NCBI GenBank assembly: GCA_047495785.1
Contig: JBLDXI010000004.1
Location: 310,001 to 374,000 of the forward strand
Direction of reading: 5' to 3'
DNA: 64,000 nt
Origin: Lepidodermella squamata
Lineage: Eukaryota; Gastrotricha
The notes under the pieces were generated by a model, which did not search any database, was not told the origin of the DNA, and saw nothing but the letters and a program-made list of their open reading frames with translations. The translations under genes were made by a program, and so were the position numbers. Numbering within the stretch: position 1 is the first letter of the stretch; each line of letters opens with the position of its first letter. Below, in pieces: positions 1 to 10,306 of this stretch.

Positions 1-3000
1 TTGGCTTTGTTGTCGTAGGTTATACGCGGAGGGAAAGGCGATTCGCCTTGGGCACATCCCACCTTTTTACCCCGGCAAGTCACGGCGCCATCCGAGGCGG
101 TGCAACGCAGATGAGGAAGCTGCGGATAAAAAAAAACAAAAATTGATCGCTTCTTTTCATTCCGCTGATATAAATCACTTTTTTCAAAATGAAGCAGTAC
201 AGCAAAATGAAGTAGGATCCCAGAAACTAACTGGGGCTTATATTAAAACCCGAATTGGTGTAGCAAAGCTACCCATTTCCCTTGGTACTTCATAAGTGAA
301 ACGAAACGACAGGCAATCATTATTCCAAATTCGATTGTCAATTTTTGAATTTTGAATTCCATCAGTGCGATACACATTCAAAAATATCGAAAAATAACTC
401 ACTATGTCAGCAGCACACGTGTAGAAGTCGTCGTAACTTTGGATAAAAGCTTTGCCGTCTTCCCCGAAAGAAAATGGACTTCTCTTGATTTCAAAGAAAC
501 GCATTCAGTTAGGAGCAAACGTATGACGAGAATCCTCTTACGCCTTCTGGGCAGTAACTGTTTTTCGGCACGCAGAGTAGCAAGTTGCCGGCGTCATTTT
601 CATCATCAACGCATTGATGGTATCGGCCCTAAGAAAAAAGGTTAAACATGACACGACAGCTTTTTCACTCATAATACAAACTTGAGTGGCGTTGAGGCAC
701 AGCATCAAGCTATCGCTCAGGCTGGTCGTGCGTGTTCCGAACGGTTGGAGCTGTTTGGGAAACAGAAACGATTATTCGCATTGAAATTTGATGAATGACT
801 CACGTCGTATTGGCCATCGCCGGTTGGACATTCCTCCCGGCATGATCCACCCTCAATAGTGTCCAAGCACATTCGAATAGGCTATGAATTATCAACGTAA
901 AAGAAGTCTTGAAACTCGATTTGGTACTCACTCCTTTTCCGCAATCGTCTTTTGTCGGGTAAATCGTCGCCCCAGCGGTCTGAATCGAATTTTCATTATG
1001 GCAATCGGTAATAAAGATTGTGTACTAACCTCGCCTGAATTGCACTGCGTTGGTGCTTTCACGCAGCCTGTAAATGAAGGCTTGGACCAGTCGAAACACC
1101 GGATATGCGGATACATTTCGGGCGGGGCTAGAAATAATACATTTCGATATTTTAAAAAGTGAATTTAAATTTATTTAATTTTTTTCCGCTATCAATTCGA
1201 AATTCCGCTGGAATCATTGAGGAAATGCCGGATGACCAACGGCGTTCCGATAACTTCCGATAATAATTTCCAATGGAAAAATGACAATAGGTGAAGTGCC
1301 AACAGTGTGCAAAGTAGGATCCGGGTGCTGACGCGTTTTCCAATTTTTTCTAGGACCCAGCCAAAGGGTCCCCTGTGGTTTTGTCAACCTTCCTCTGATT
1401 GCAGTCCCCGTACTTCCCCGTACTTCGCAGTCTAGCCTTGAACCTGAACCCTAACCAAACCCAAACGCCGACCCTAAATCCGAACCCTTACTACTAACCT
1501 CAACCTCCAACCCGCGTTCCCAACGTTTTCAGCAATTATTTTGGGCAAGAAACTAGTTATGGTAATTTCGCTGCTAAAGACTGGGTTGAACATGGGTAAC
1601 GTTGTTCAAATCCAATAACTAAAAAATATCGGGGAATACAGGCCTTCAGGGGCCGAAGGCGGACCTATCCTCGCCAAGCTCAGCAAAGTTGGACATACCG
1701 TTTAAGCAATCGTTGAGAGTGCTGAATGTCGCTCCAGCTACATTTCCATTCGAACACGACGCGTTACTCGAAGCCGGTTTACATTCGACAAGAGAAAAAG
1801 TTGTGGAATCGACGCATAAAACGTGAGGTTGCTGATAGAAACGATGATTCAACTCGCAAGAATAGTAAAATCGTGGAGTTAATTAACAAACCAGGCTTGT
1901 TAAACAGTCGGCGTAGTTTCCGCCAAAATCAGTCGAAGCTCTGAAGGTTGAAACCTAGAAGATGAAAAACATGGATTCAATCTAGATTGGATGAGATAGA
2001 AAAATTTTCTCAGTCATAAAATTGGTCTAAAATTGATGGTAGCACGCGATCGAAAAAAAATGCATAAAAAAAATCTACGGCAAATTATATTAAAAGGAGC
2101 GTTATCGAAAATTAAATTCTTGAAAGAATTTCGAAAATTACCAACCAAAGTGAGAGGCGACGGGCAAGAATTTCGGCAAACGGGACCATTGGAAGACGAA
2201 CACAGCGCAGCTGGCTACGAATTTGAAAAAATCAGACATCTCGTTGGAAGTAATCTTTTAGTTTGCTCACGCCAGCAACACAATAAGCCTTGTTCATGAA
2301 TGAACCACTGTTATATTCCTATGAAAAGCAATAATCAGAATGTCAGGATTATTGACAAATATGAAGAAAAAGGCACCTGTGTCAGGTTGGCGTCAGTGCA
2401 CGGCGTAGATCGACAGCCAACAAAAGCTCGATTGCTTTTGGCGAAGCACCGGTAATTAGTCACGAAATCAGCAGTGTTGCGAACGACTTGAAAAATGTCA
2501 ATTAAATGTCAATACGTTTCAGATGCTGTAGAGAACTAACCTCGTGTAGAATCCAAGCAAGCTTGCATCGTCGCAAAAGCAGTGATCAAGGTCTGAAATT
2601 AGGTGAGCAGATTTAGGAGCAGCAGATTTAGGTGCAGTGAGCCAACAGCATAAGCCAAAAGCCATATTTTTTTGCAAAACAACACCCCTATCTCGATGAA
2701 ATTGAAATGTGTAGAAATATACATTATTAGGTTCTATGCCAATTGAGCAAACGAAAATTGAGCAACGAAAATTGAGCAAGGGCTTTTGAGCAACTAATCT
2801 CGTTTTGCTCTAAAGTCGTTTTGCTCTAATTTCGTTTGCTCTAATATCGTTGCTCAAAAGCCCTTGCTCAATTTTCGTTGCTCAATTTTCGTTTGCTCAA
2901 TTGGCATAGAACCCATTATTAATATCTGATAACGTAATTTGAGGATATTTTTTGTAAATTCTGAAGTTTCAAAATTTCAAAATTCTACCATTTCAAAATT

Positions 3001-3868
3001 TTAGAAATTTCAAAAATTTTAAATCCTACAATTTCTTAATCTCTGAAATTTCAATCAATTTCAAAATCTTTAAAATCCTTAAATTTCTGAACTTTTAAAC
3101 TCCAGCTATTTCAACATTTTTGAATTTGTAAAATCTTATCATTTCAAATTTTTTAAAATTTCAAAATCCTAAAATTTTGAAATTTAAAATTGAATTTAAA
3201 ATTTTAAAATTTTAAATTGTCAATTTACCCCGCCAGTCGGGCATGAGCTGCCTGGAATGCAGATTTGCTGAGCGTTGACGCTGCAGAGCGTTACTGGGCT
3301 GCTCTGTGATATCAAAACCACATGAGAAGAATCGAAACAACACTGGTCAATAGCGAACCATGAATCGCCTGATGACGGAACGGCATTCGTCGTACTTGGT
3401 TGCGAAATTCGTACCGATGTATTCCGCGTTCTAGTTAGAGAACATATTTTTGCGGCCGAAAATTATGAGGCATTCGAACAACTTCTTACCTGAAATTCAT
3501 CGGTACTTGAACAGCCCAAGTTGCGGGGTATGCACCGCATGTCGATTGTCTTGAAATTGAAACAGCTTCGAGCCGACTATTGAATTCGATACTGAACCTT
3601 CCTCCTAAAAGCTTGGGTAAAATAGACCTACCCCTTCTGTACAGGCAGTGAGACTTGTCAACGCAGTTCCCAACTGAAATTAAAACTAAGGGGTAACATA
3701 ATATGGAAAATTTTACCAGAATTTTACCTGGGTCTCCTCCAAGAACGAGCATGATTCTTTGCAGCCAATGAAAGAGTCGTTGAAGCGTGAGAAACAGCGC
3801 TTGTAAGTCGCTGCTTGTGAAATTGGCTCCAAATTGAGAAAAAAGATGACAGCCAGTAGAAACTTCAT
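1..3868 (-). CDS. Secreted four-cysteine-module / C-type lectin-like gene, 18 exons, 3' end outside the window
   Basis: Exons (minus): 3868-3728, 3673-3632, 3576-3490, 3430-3359, 3303-3229, 2592-2541, 2486-2377, 2318-2271, 2214-2146, 1954-1892, 1831-1699, 1127-1030, 979-932, 881-804, 750-682, 628-542, 483-403, 119-1 (continues off the edge). Every junction is GT-AG. Phases are 0 except phase 1 after exons 6 and 11, the same pattern as in the paralogues. The 47-residue first exon starts MKFLLAVIFF (signal peptide) and runs into the first module, YKRCFSRFNDSFIGC. About ten modules follow, each with four Cys. Exon 18 begins LPHLRCTASDG, which matches the last module before the CTLD in the other genes, so the lectin domain is expected just past position 1. 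Intron 5 holds a foldback element and an A/T-rich tract; intron 11 holds a dispersed repeat. Exon lengths equal those of the 60.0-kb gene through exon 9, except that three differ by one codon. Function unknown; secretion is inferred. Confidence 0.85.
1296..1442 (+). repeat. Dispersed short repeat (GTGCGAAGTAGGATCC family)
   Basis: Begins near AGTGTGCAAAGTAGGATCC, contains GGGTCCCCTGTGGTTTT, and ends near GTACTTCGCA, the inverse of its start. This makes it MITE-like. It lies in intron 11 of the left-edge lectin gene. Similar copies occur near 6.25, 13.0, 54.9, 57.1 and 63.9 kb. Confidence 0.7.
2730..2913. mobile_element. 184-bp foldback element with 8-bp target duplication
   Basis: Two near-perfect inverted arms of about 63 bp start with GGTTCTATGCCAATTGAGC and carry repeated TTGAGCAA/CGAAAA units around a short centre. 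The element is flanked by CATTATTA at 2722-2729 and 2914-2921, an 8-bp target-site duplication. It sits in intron 5 of the left-edge lectin gene. An 8-bp duplication fits hAT, P or Merlin-type mobilisation; which one cannot be told. Confidence 0.8.
2940..3226. repeat. A/T-rich low-complexity tract
   Basis: Degenerate tandem runs of TTTCAAAATTTTAAA-like sequence inside intron 5 of the left-edge gene. No coding potential seen. Confidence 0.7.
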
Positions 3869-4082
3869 TTCAACGTATTTTAACAAGAACAACTGCTTTT
3901 AGAAATAAATCTTTTCAATTAAAATATTATAAAAAAATTCTGGCTACGTTCGGGCTGATCGCGTGCTTAGTTGAATTGGCAAGAAAACATGTTTACTTCT
4001 AAAATTTGTAAAAAAGACTTGAGTCACGAATGAGTGAATGAATGAATGAAAATAACCCAAAAAAACAGAATTTCTCAAATCA

Positions 4083-5657
4083 TCAGTGTTCTTTATTTTT
4101 CGAACCGAGTAACAACAATGCTTCGTACATCTCAATACGGCGATGCCTCTTCGCCAAATCAAAGCCTGATTCGCCATTTTTATCTAAGTCATTCAAAGCT
4201 GCGCCGTATTTTACCAATAAATCAGCAGTTTTAAGATTTCCAATTGTTGAAGCATGAAGTAGAGGTGTTCGGCTGCTTTGGTCCCGAGCCGATAAATCAG
4301 CCCCGTGATCGAGTAGTTTAGCCACAAGCTTGGCATCGCCACTCCTCGAGGCTAAGCTGAGAGCGGTTTCGCGTTCTTTAAAGCTTTGTAGACCAATCTT
4401 AGCGGTTCCGTTTCGAAGCAAGGCGTCGACGATTTCGTGGTGGGAATATGAAGCCGCGTACATCAGAGCTGTTTTCCCAGAATCGTCAGTTGCATTGACA
4501 TCGGCGCCGTGTTTGATTAGCAATACGGTTAGATCAACATGATTTTTCTGGAAAATCGAAGCTTTAACATACACCGATGCTATAGATTTCCTCATTGCTC
4601 TTTTGAAATCAAAGATGAAAAATTTTGATTTTACCCTAGAAATCTGATGGCCCGTAACATTTTGAGCTAGTGGGCAATGAATATGCAAATTTGAAAAATG
4701 AATTAGAAAATGTTTCTATTGTTGGGCAGAGAAACTCTGAACAAAATAACCAGGTGCGGTCTTTGATTCTGGAGCTGCCGGGGATGGAAAAAAAATGTTT
4801 GCTGTATTTGCCGAAATGACTGGGAAACGAGCGAAGCTAAGAAATTCGATAGATTTGTCACTAAAACACGCCTCAAAAGTTCTCAAAATAGACGAAACAA
4901 CGGGCTAAATTTTCATTTTCTGGCCCGGTCTGGCTGAGCTTTTCCTGGCCCCTGAAATTCGAACTCTGAAAATAACAAATGTTTCCATTTTTATCTAATT
5001 TTTGAAGATGGAATAAGCCAATCAGCTGGAGGTTGTTTCATAAAATTTTACGCTTTCTAAAAAATTCCAGCGCCTTTTAATTATCCAAGCTTCGCGAGTG
5101 AAGAAGAATAAATTTTTCATACCATGGCTGCGTGAATCAATGCTGTTTTCCCAGTGTTATCAGCCAGGTTTACATTTGCGGGTCGGAAAATTCTAAGCGG
5201 AACATTGCATTCGCGCCTGGTTGATTGAACCCGAATTCTTAGCTCCAGCAGCATTCTCGCTATGCTCAACAGTCCCAAATTTGCCGCGTTCATAAGAGGC
5301 GTTCTGCCATTTTTATCAGCCACATTGACTTGAACAGCGTCACGCCATCGTTTCGATGCGAAAATCATTGCTACGGCGCTTTCTCGGCGATTTTTCACCG
5401 CTTCGATGAGAGGAATATTGCCATCGAAATCGGCGTAATTCAGATCAGCATCTGGGTCATTTAGCATAACTTCGATATCCACAGGCGTTCCGGTTAAAAT
5501 TGAGGCGAGCAAAGCCTCCTGCTTCAATTTTTTCCACTACAAAAATCCGGGTTGGTGAATGATACCTTGTTAGTTAGATAAGTATTATTCTCACCCTAGC
5601 CGCGGCCAGCTCCTCATCCTCTTCATCTTTAATAGATGGGCTCTCTAAGTTTGACAT
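4083..5657 (-). CDS. Ankyrin-repeat protein, 3 exons, 313 aa
   Basis: Exons (minus): 5657-5595, 5536-5123, 4547-4083, all phase 0 with GT-AG boundaries. The start MSNLESPSIKDEEDEEL is acidic and has no signal peptide, so the product is probably intracellular. About six to seven ankyrin repeats follow; clear ones read NGRTPLMNAANLG, TGKTALIHAAM joined across intron 2 to KNHVDLTVLLIKHGADVN, SGKTALMYAASYSHHEI, ETALSLASRSGDAKLVAKLL and RTPLLHASTIGNLKTADLL. The join of exon 2 (…HAAM) to exon 3 (KNHVDL…) completes a standard repeat, which supports the splice. The 575-bp intron 2 holds part of a dispersed repeat near 4.75-4.86 kb that resembles 27.42-27.50 kb. Ankyrin arrays bind proteins; no partner can be inferred. 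Confidence 0.85.
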
Positions 5658-6588
5658 TTATGAGACTTAAACTGGTGGAATTTCTAAAACTGTTCTATAT
5701 CTCTGCGATGAATGGAATGGGCTCCTAAAAAACTGACTTTTATTCACGTTGATTGCTATTAGCTAGATTAATAGTTAATAAATAGATGAATGGAATTAAC
5801 TAAAATGGCCCTTTGAGCTGACGAAAAAATGAGTTTGATCAAAAGGCATTTTGGCTCCGTTTTATTGATGTGTACCTTTCTAAAGCCATTCTAGATATTT
5901 CAAAAGCAAAACCTGTCAGAACGAGTGAAAATGAATAACAACTGATAATGGGCGAGCCCGCAACAGTGCGCGAAGCGCGAATTAGGGTCATCGAACTAGG
6001 GCAGTGTGCAGCGAGGATGGGGAAGTTGATCGCCCCAGCTCAGCTCGACTGGGCCAGACAACAAAATGAGAATTTATCCCACTGTTTCGTTAATCTTGAT
6101 AGGTTTTGGAGCTTGTTTTTGTGGAAAATCTCCAACATTTTCGTTCGATTTTTAGTTAAAATTTCGCAAAAATTGCTGTAATTTTGGCAAAAACAGCAAA
6201 CTAATATTTCCCATCTCTAGCAGCTCAGGGATCCAGGATCGCACCCTGAACTAGAGGCTATTTTTGGGGCCACAAAGGGTTTCCCCTGTGGTTTTTATTA
6301 CGGTTTTCCAACTTGGCCATTCGAACTGGGGGAACGATACCCCTCATTCCTCCCAGTACTTCTTGCAATGGTCCGCAAAATGCGTGTTCAGGTGCTTGGT
6401 TTGTCAAATTTTCAGCTTTAAATGTTTGATCGATCAGAATACAGGATAATGGTAAGACTTTCAAAAAGTGTAACGCGAACTCTGTTTAATCACGTGAAAC
6501 GCGAGCGCACGTGCTTGTCATCACGTAAACGTTATTCTGGCTCGTAATTTTTCATTTTTACAAAAAATTAATTCCTAAAAAATAACAC
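5658..6588. other. Intergenic stretch with one dispersed-repeat copy
   Basis: No credible gene. About 6229-6400 carries a diverged copy of the GGATCC / CCCCTGTGGTTTTT repeat. The rest is ordinary A/T-rich spacer between the divergent ankyrin gene and the next lectin-family gene. Confidence 0.5.
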
Positions 6589-8714
6589 ATGGCTGATTTA
6601 AAAGTTTACTTATCTTTGATTTTATTTTCTGTTCTGCTGACCTTGGCTCATGGACAAACGTGGCAGCGATGTTTTTCTCTTGCGAACAACAAATTTCAAC
6701 AATGCCGTCGCGTATCAAAGGGTTGCGATCCATTAACGCAATTCACGGTAACAATAATTAGCTGTAATTCAACATAGGAATTTTGGCGATAATTTGCTTA
6801 GACTGGGCCAAAGCTAAACACATCTGTACAGTGCTCTCAAGAGGTAAGTGATTAGTCTATTTATTGATGTTTCAAAATATGTCGGTGATTTTTTCAATAG
6901 AAAGCCTCGCTTTGCTACAAATTCAAGACTCTAACAACAATTTGCCGGGTTGGCCGCCAATGTATTGGGAATGAAATTTTGGTAATAATTTTTTTCGATT
7001 GCAAACTCGATTAATTATTTCATTGATATTGACATCAGGTTAAGATTTTCCAATCGAAATACCTATTGCGTGAAAATCTCGCCGATTGCGACGCGGCAGC
7101 ATTAAGTTTTGAGGCACGTTTGCCAAAATAATTTTTTTCCAACAGCATTATTGTCTTTATTTAAATTTTAAGAATCAGCCATTCAAACCGTGCTACAAAA
7201 ATTCAACCGTGCTGCTGGATACATGTGTCCCAAGAAATTTCTCGTGCCCAGCAAGAACGGTAGCAATTAATTAAATTTGAATCGAAATTTGTGAGAACTA
7301 AATCTTGTTGCTAGGTCGAAGGTCCGTGGAAAAGCAATCTTTCGCGATGCTTGAATGGTCGACGTTAGTTCAATCGGTTTCATATGAGCAATCATTTCCA
7401 GCCTCTGTGATACAGTTTCGGTGCCTGACAATGAAAAGCCGCAGATTCGGTGTTTCGATGTGAAAACGCGTGACTTCATTGCTTGCCATTTAGCCACTAC
7501 GGGTTGCCGAGCTTCAGAAACAACAAAATATTCAGGCGGTCAATTTATCAATAAATTGGTATGCATGAGAGGGGTTAGTCTTCGAAATTTTTACATATTA
7601 TTTTGAACGAATTTTCTCTGATTCTGAATTTACTTAGAATGCTGTCAAGTGTGCAGCATCGGGAGGCCTAAGCTGCTCCAATGTTTGCCCAGTCGCTTCA
7701 CGGCAGGTTAGCTAATTTCAAATCTTCAATTAATTTCACATACCACCATTTTTCCAGGGCAATCCTTACAACGAATCTTCGCAGTTCGCCTTTAATTATG
7801 CCAGCTGCTTGAATGATCTCTCTGAAGTAGGTTTTTCATGATTTTAGTGAGAGATCGCTACTGTCGGGTTGAATGTAACAGGTAATGTGTTCAAAAATGT
7901 CGATAGAAATTTATCAGAAAAATTCAGAACTCAGAATTCAAAATCAGAAAATCTTACGCCGGTACCATATTTCCTTTCATTCCATACCTAATCATTTTAT
8001 TCGTTATTTTACCAGTTTGGGTTAGGTTAGGGTTGGGTTAGGGTTGAAGGCTGGGTTTTAAAATTTGAGATTTGGTACTGATTGGAATAATCTGGAACTG
8101 AATTGAATAATTTGGCAATGATTTCATAGTATCCCAAAATTGAATCTCTTGTTACATTTTTCACGTATATTTCATTTTTTCGTTTTTTTGTAAAAACATA
8201 GCTCTTGGGGTTCGTAAGATGCCAATCATCGACTGGCAACTATACCTGCCGTCTTCGCTCACCCGGTTGCTCAGCTAACGAAGCTCAGAATCCGGCTAAT
8301 CACACCTTCGCGACTCAATGGGCATGTGACAACGTCGTGAAAACTATTCAACTTCACGTTGCTCAGCTCGACTGGTCTGCGGGCGAAGCCTACTGCGCAT
8401 CTATTTCGAAGCGAATGGCTACGATCAAAACCGATGATGATTCGTTGGTGATTGAACAGCTGTTGAGGAATGCTAGCACCACAGCAGCTTGGGTTGGGTT
8501 GAAGCTAGACAGGAGCACTGGCGAATGGCGCTGGAGCGATGGCACAGTCAATGAACCCCCATTTCGCAATCAACCATCCATCGAGGAGAACGGGTCCGTT
8601 GAATTTTGCGGCAGGAATTTTCTTGCGAATTCGAGAATGATTCTTGCGGCTGCGGATTGTAAACGAAACCAGGCTGGTGTGCTTTGCGAAGGGTTTTCTG
8701 CCGCATCAAGATGA
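6589..8714 (+). CDS. Secreted four-cysteine-module / CTLD protein, 10 exons, 433 aa
   Basis: Exons: 6589-6747, 6802-6843, 6901-6981, 7039-7113, 7173-7259, 7315-7363, 7416-7573, 7638-7706, 7758-7826, 8202-8714. Phases are 0 except phase 1 after exon 6, as in the paralogues. The signal peptide MADLKVYLSLILFSVLLTLA is followed by the first module (WQRCFSLANNKFQQC…GC). Six modules lead into a CTLD in the last exon: GEAYCASISKRMATIK, then AAWVGLKLDRSTGEWRWSDG, and a final C-E-G-F. The Ca-site triplets EPN or QPD are not in their usual place, so calcium-dependent sugar binding is doubtful. Intron 4 would use a GC donor (GAG|GCACGT), the only non-GT donor in the gene. An AATAAA signal lies 65 bp after the stop. 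Confidence 0.85.
8018..8046. repeat. Degenerate TTAGGG-like patch
   Basis: GGGTTAGGTTAGGGTTGGGTT-type sequence in intron 9 of the 6.6-kb gene. A similar TTATGG/TTAGGG patch lies at about 9416-9448, and an A/C-rich one at about 1440-1480. Short interstitial patches only, not a telomere. Confidence 0.5.
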
Positions 8715-8778
8715 ACATTACGTTAAGCCGTGAGAGCTTTTTGAATGATCTATTTTAGAGGAATCCGAGAAACTTGAA

Positions 8779-8784
8779 AATAAA
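8779..8784 (+). promoter_or_regulatory. Polyadenylation signal AATAAA
   Basis: Canonical hexamer 65 bp downstream of the stop of the 6.6-8.7 kb lectin-family gene. Confidence 0.55.
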
Positions 8785-8984
8785 ATTGATATTATTGGCG
8801 CTTTTTAATCGTCACCAGAGCCAACACCCATAAAACTGAGACATAATAAACCAGCGAATTAGCCAGAAATCACCCGCAATATTGGAATAACTGGCACCGT
8901 AATTTTCAAGTTTCAGCGTTTTGCCAGAAGTGACTTAAACAGGACGTGCTGTTTATTAATATTTTTGAATGAGTGGGAATTACG

Positions 8985-9330
8985 AGATTCAGCGTGCCAT
9001 GCTCGAATGTGTTACAAATATAGTGCTCTAACTAGATGATATTACATTTTACAGTTTACAATCGAATTTATATGATATTACAAAATTCGCCTTTCAGACG
9101 TTCAGGTTCAACGATCAGCGTGCGACGTTGAGCTTTGGATCCAACCTAAACGAATGTGAGAAGCATCGAGCTTCTTTAGACGTAAGACGTGAACTACTGT
9201 CTTGGTGACTTATGTTTGTTTTTTAGGCGCACATCAGGAATTGCAATTTCAGCGCTGCATTTCCTACGGCGCCATCCAAACATGCGTTCCGAATTCTTTC
9301 TCGTGTCCTAACAACTGAGTTAGTTATGAT
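8985..9330 (+). pseudogene. Relic of lectin-family exons 3-5
   Basis: Three pieces match consecutive exons of the family. One near 8990-9050 resembles the …RMCYKYEAIT exon, but its frame runs into a stop. The one at 9103-9180 resembles TFWFNDQ…LNECEKQRA and is followed by GTAAGA. The one at 9235-9315 resembles the …FRRC…TCVPDP…C exon. No signal-peptide exon or CTLD is nearby. It looks like the remains of a member closest to the 29.6-kb gene. Confidence 0.75.
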
Positions 9331-10306
9331 ATTTGTATTCAGAACTGGGAATATCTAATGCCGGTACCAAATTTCCTTTAATTCAATACCTAACGTTATT
9401 CGTTTTCTAACTGGTTATGGTTATGGCTATGGTTAGGGTTAGAGTTGAAGACTAGGTCTCAATATTGGGGATTTGACTGATTGAACTGAATTCAATGATT
9501 TTTGGTACTGAATTGAATAATTTCACCACCTAACAGATCTTGTGTGCGGTAAACTTTGCTGAAATTCTCATTAGAATCCAATGCGAGCAGAAAAACTGGT
9601 GATAAATTGCTTCATGCGATTATTGCAAAAACTTCACATTTTGGAAAAATAGCAATTTTCAATTTTCAAGTTCTGGGGTTGGATGGCACCATCCTCTTGT
9701 AAAGGCTTTATCGGGTAATTTTTCTGACAGGGAATTAGGTCAATAATCCATAAGTTCGACGTGGAAGCCACAGAAAAGATCTTAATCCCCAAACGCAAGT
9801 CGTTATGGCTTTTTAAACTTTTTGGGAAATCTGTGCCAAATTGGCGAAGCTGCCGATTTCAGCAAGGCGGATCAATTCTTTTTAGAAATCGGTGGTTCGG
9901 ATCCATCTAGGGCCATCGGAAAGTCACTTGAATCCTCTGGCAAGAACAATGAACAGCTCATGGTGGAATATTGAATGGAAAATAGCAATTTCGAAAATGA
10001 AAATTCTTTGCGAAAATCGCATGGAGCATTTTTTCCACCAGTGCTTCTGTATTCAACATAATTTCTTACGTCTGAATTCATTTTTTTGAAACAGGTTTAT
10101 TTACCTGATATTCTAAATATATTCTGAGTATAGCCAAGATGCTCCTTGAATATTCTGTATCTTATCAATACTACAAACTGACAAAAAACACGAATAAAAA
10201 CTTGTACGAATAATACGCCTGCCTTAAGAAAGCTGCACGTTCATGCGCACACGGCGCAGGTTTTATCAAGCCGTTGTTGGCAGCTGTATCTCAGCATTAA
10301 CAAAAA
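9331..10306. other. Intergenic spacer
   Basis: Contains a TTATGGTTATGG…TTAGGG patch near 9416-9448. No supported gene or RNA. Confidence 0.4.

Noticed and set aside
2033-2299. Plus-strand 88-codon frame
   Set aside because: It overlaps, antisense, exons 8 and 9 of the left-edge lectin gene, which match paralogues in length and phase.
8018-8046. Telomere proximity
   Set aside because: Only short degenerate TTAGGG-like patches inside an intron; no array.
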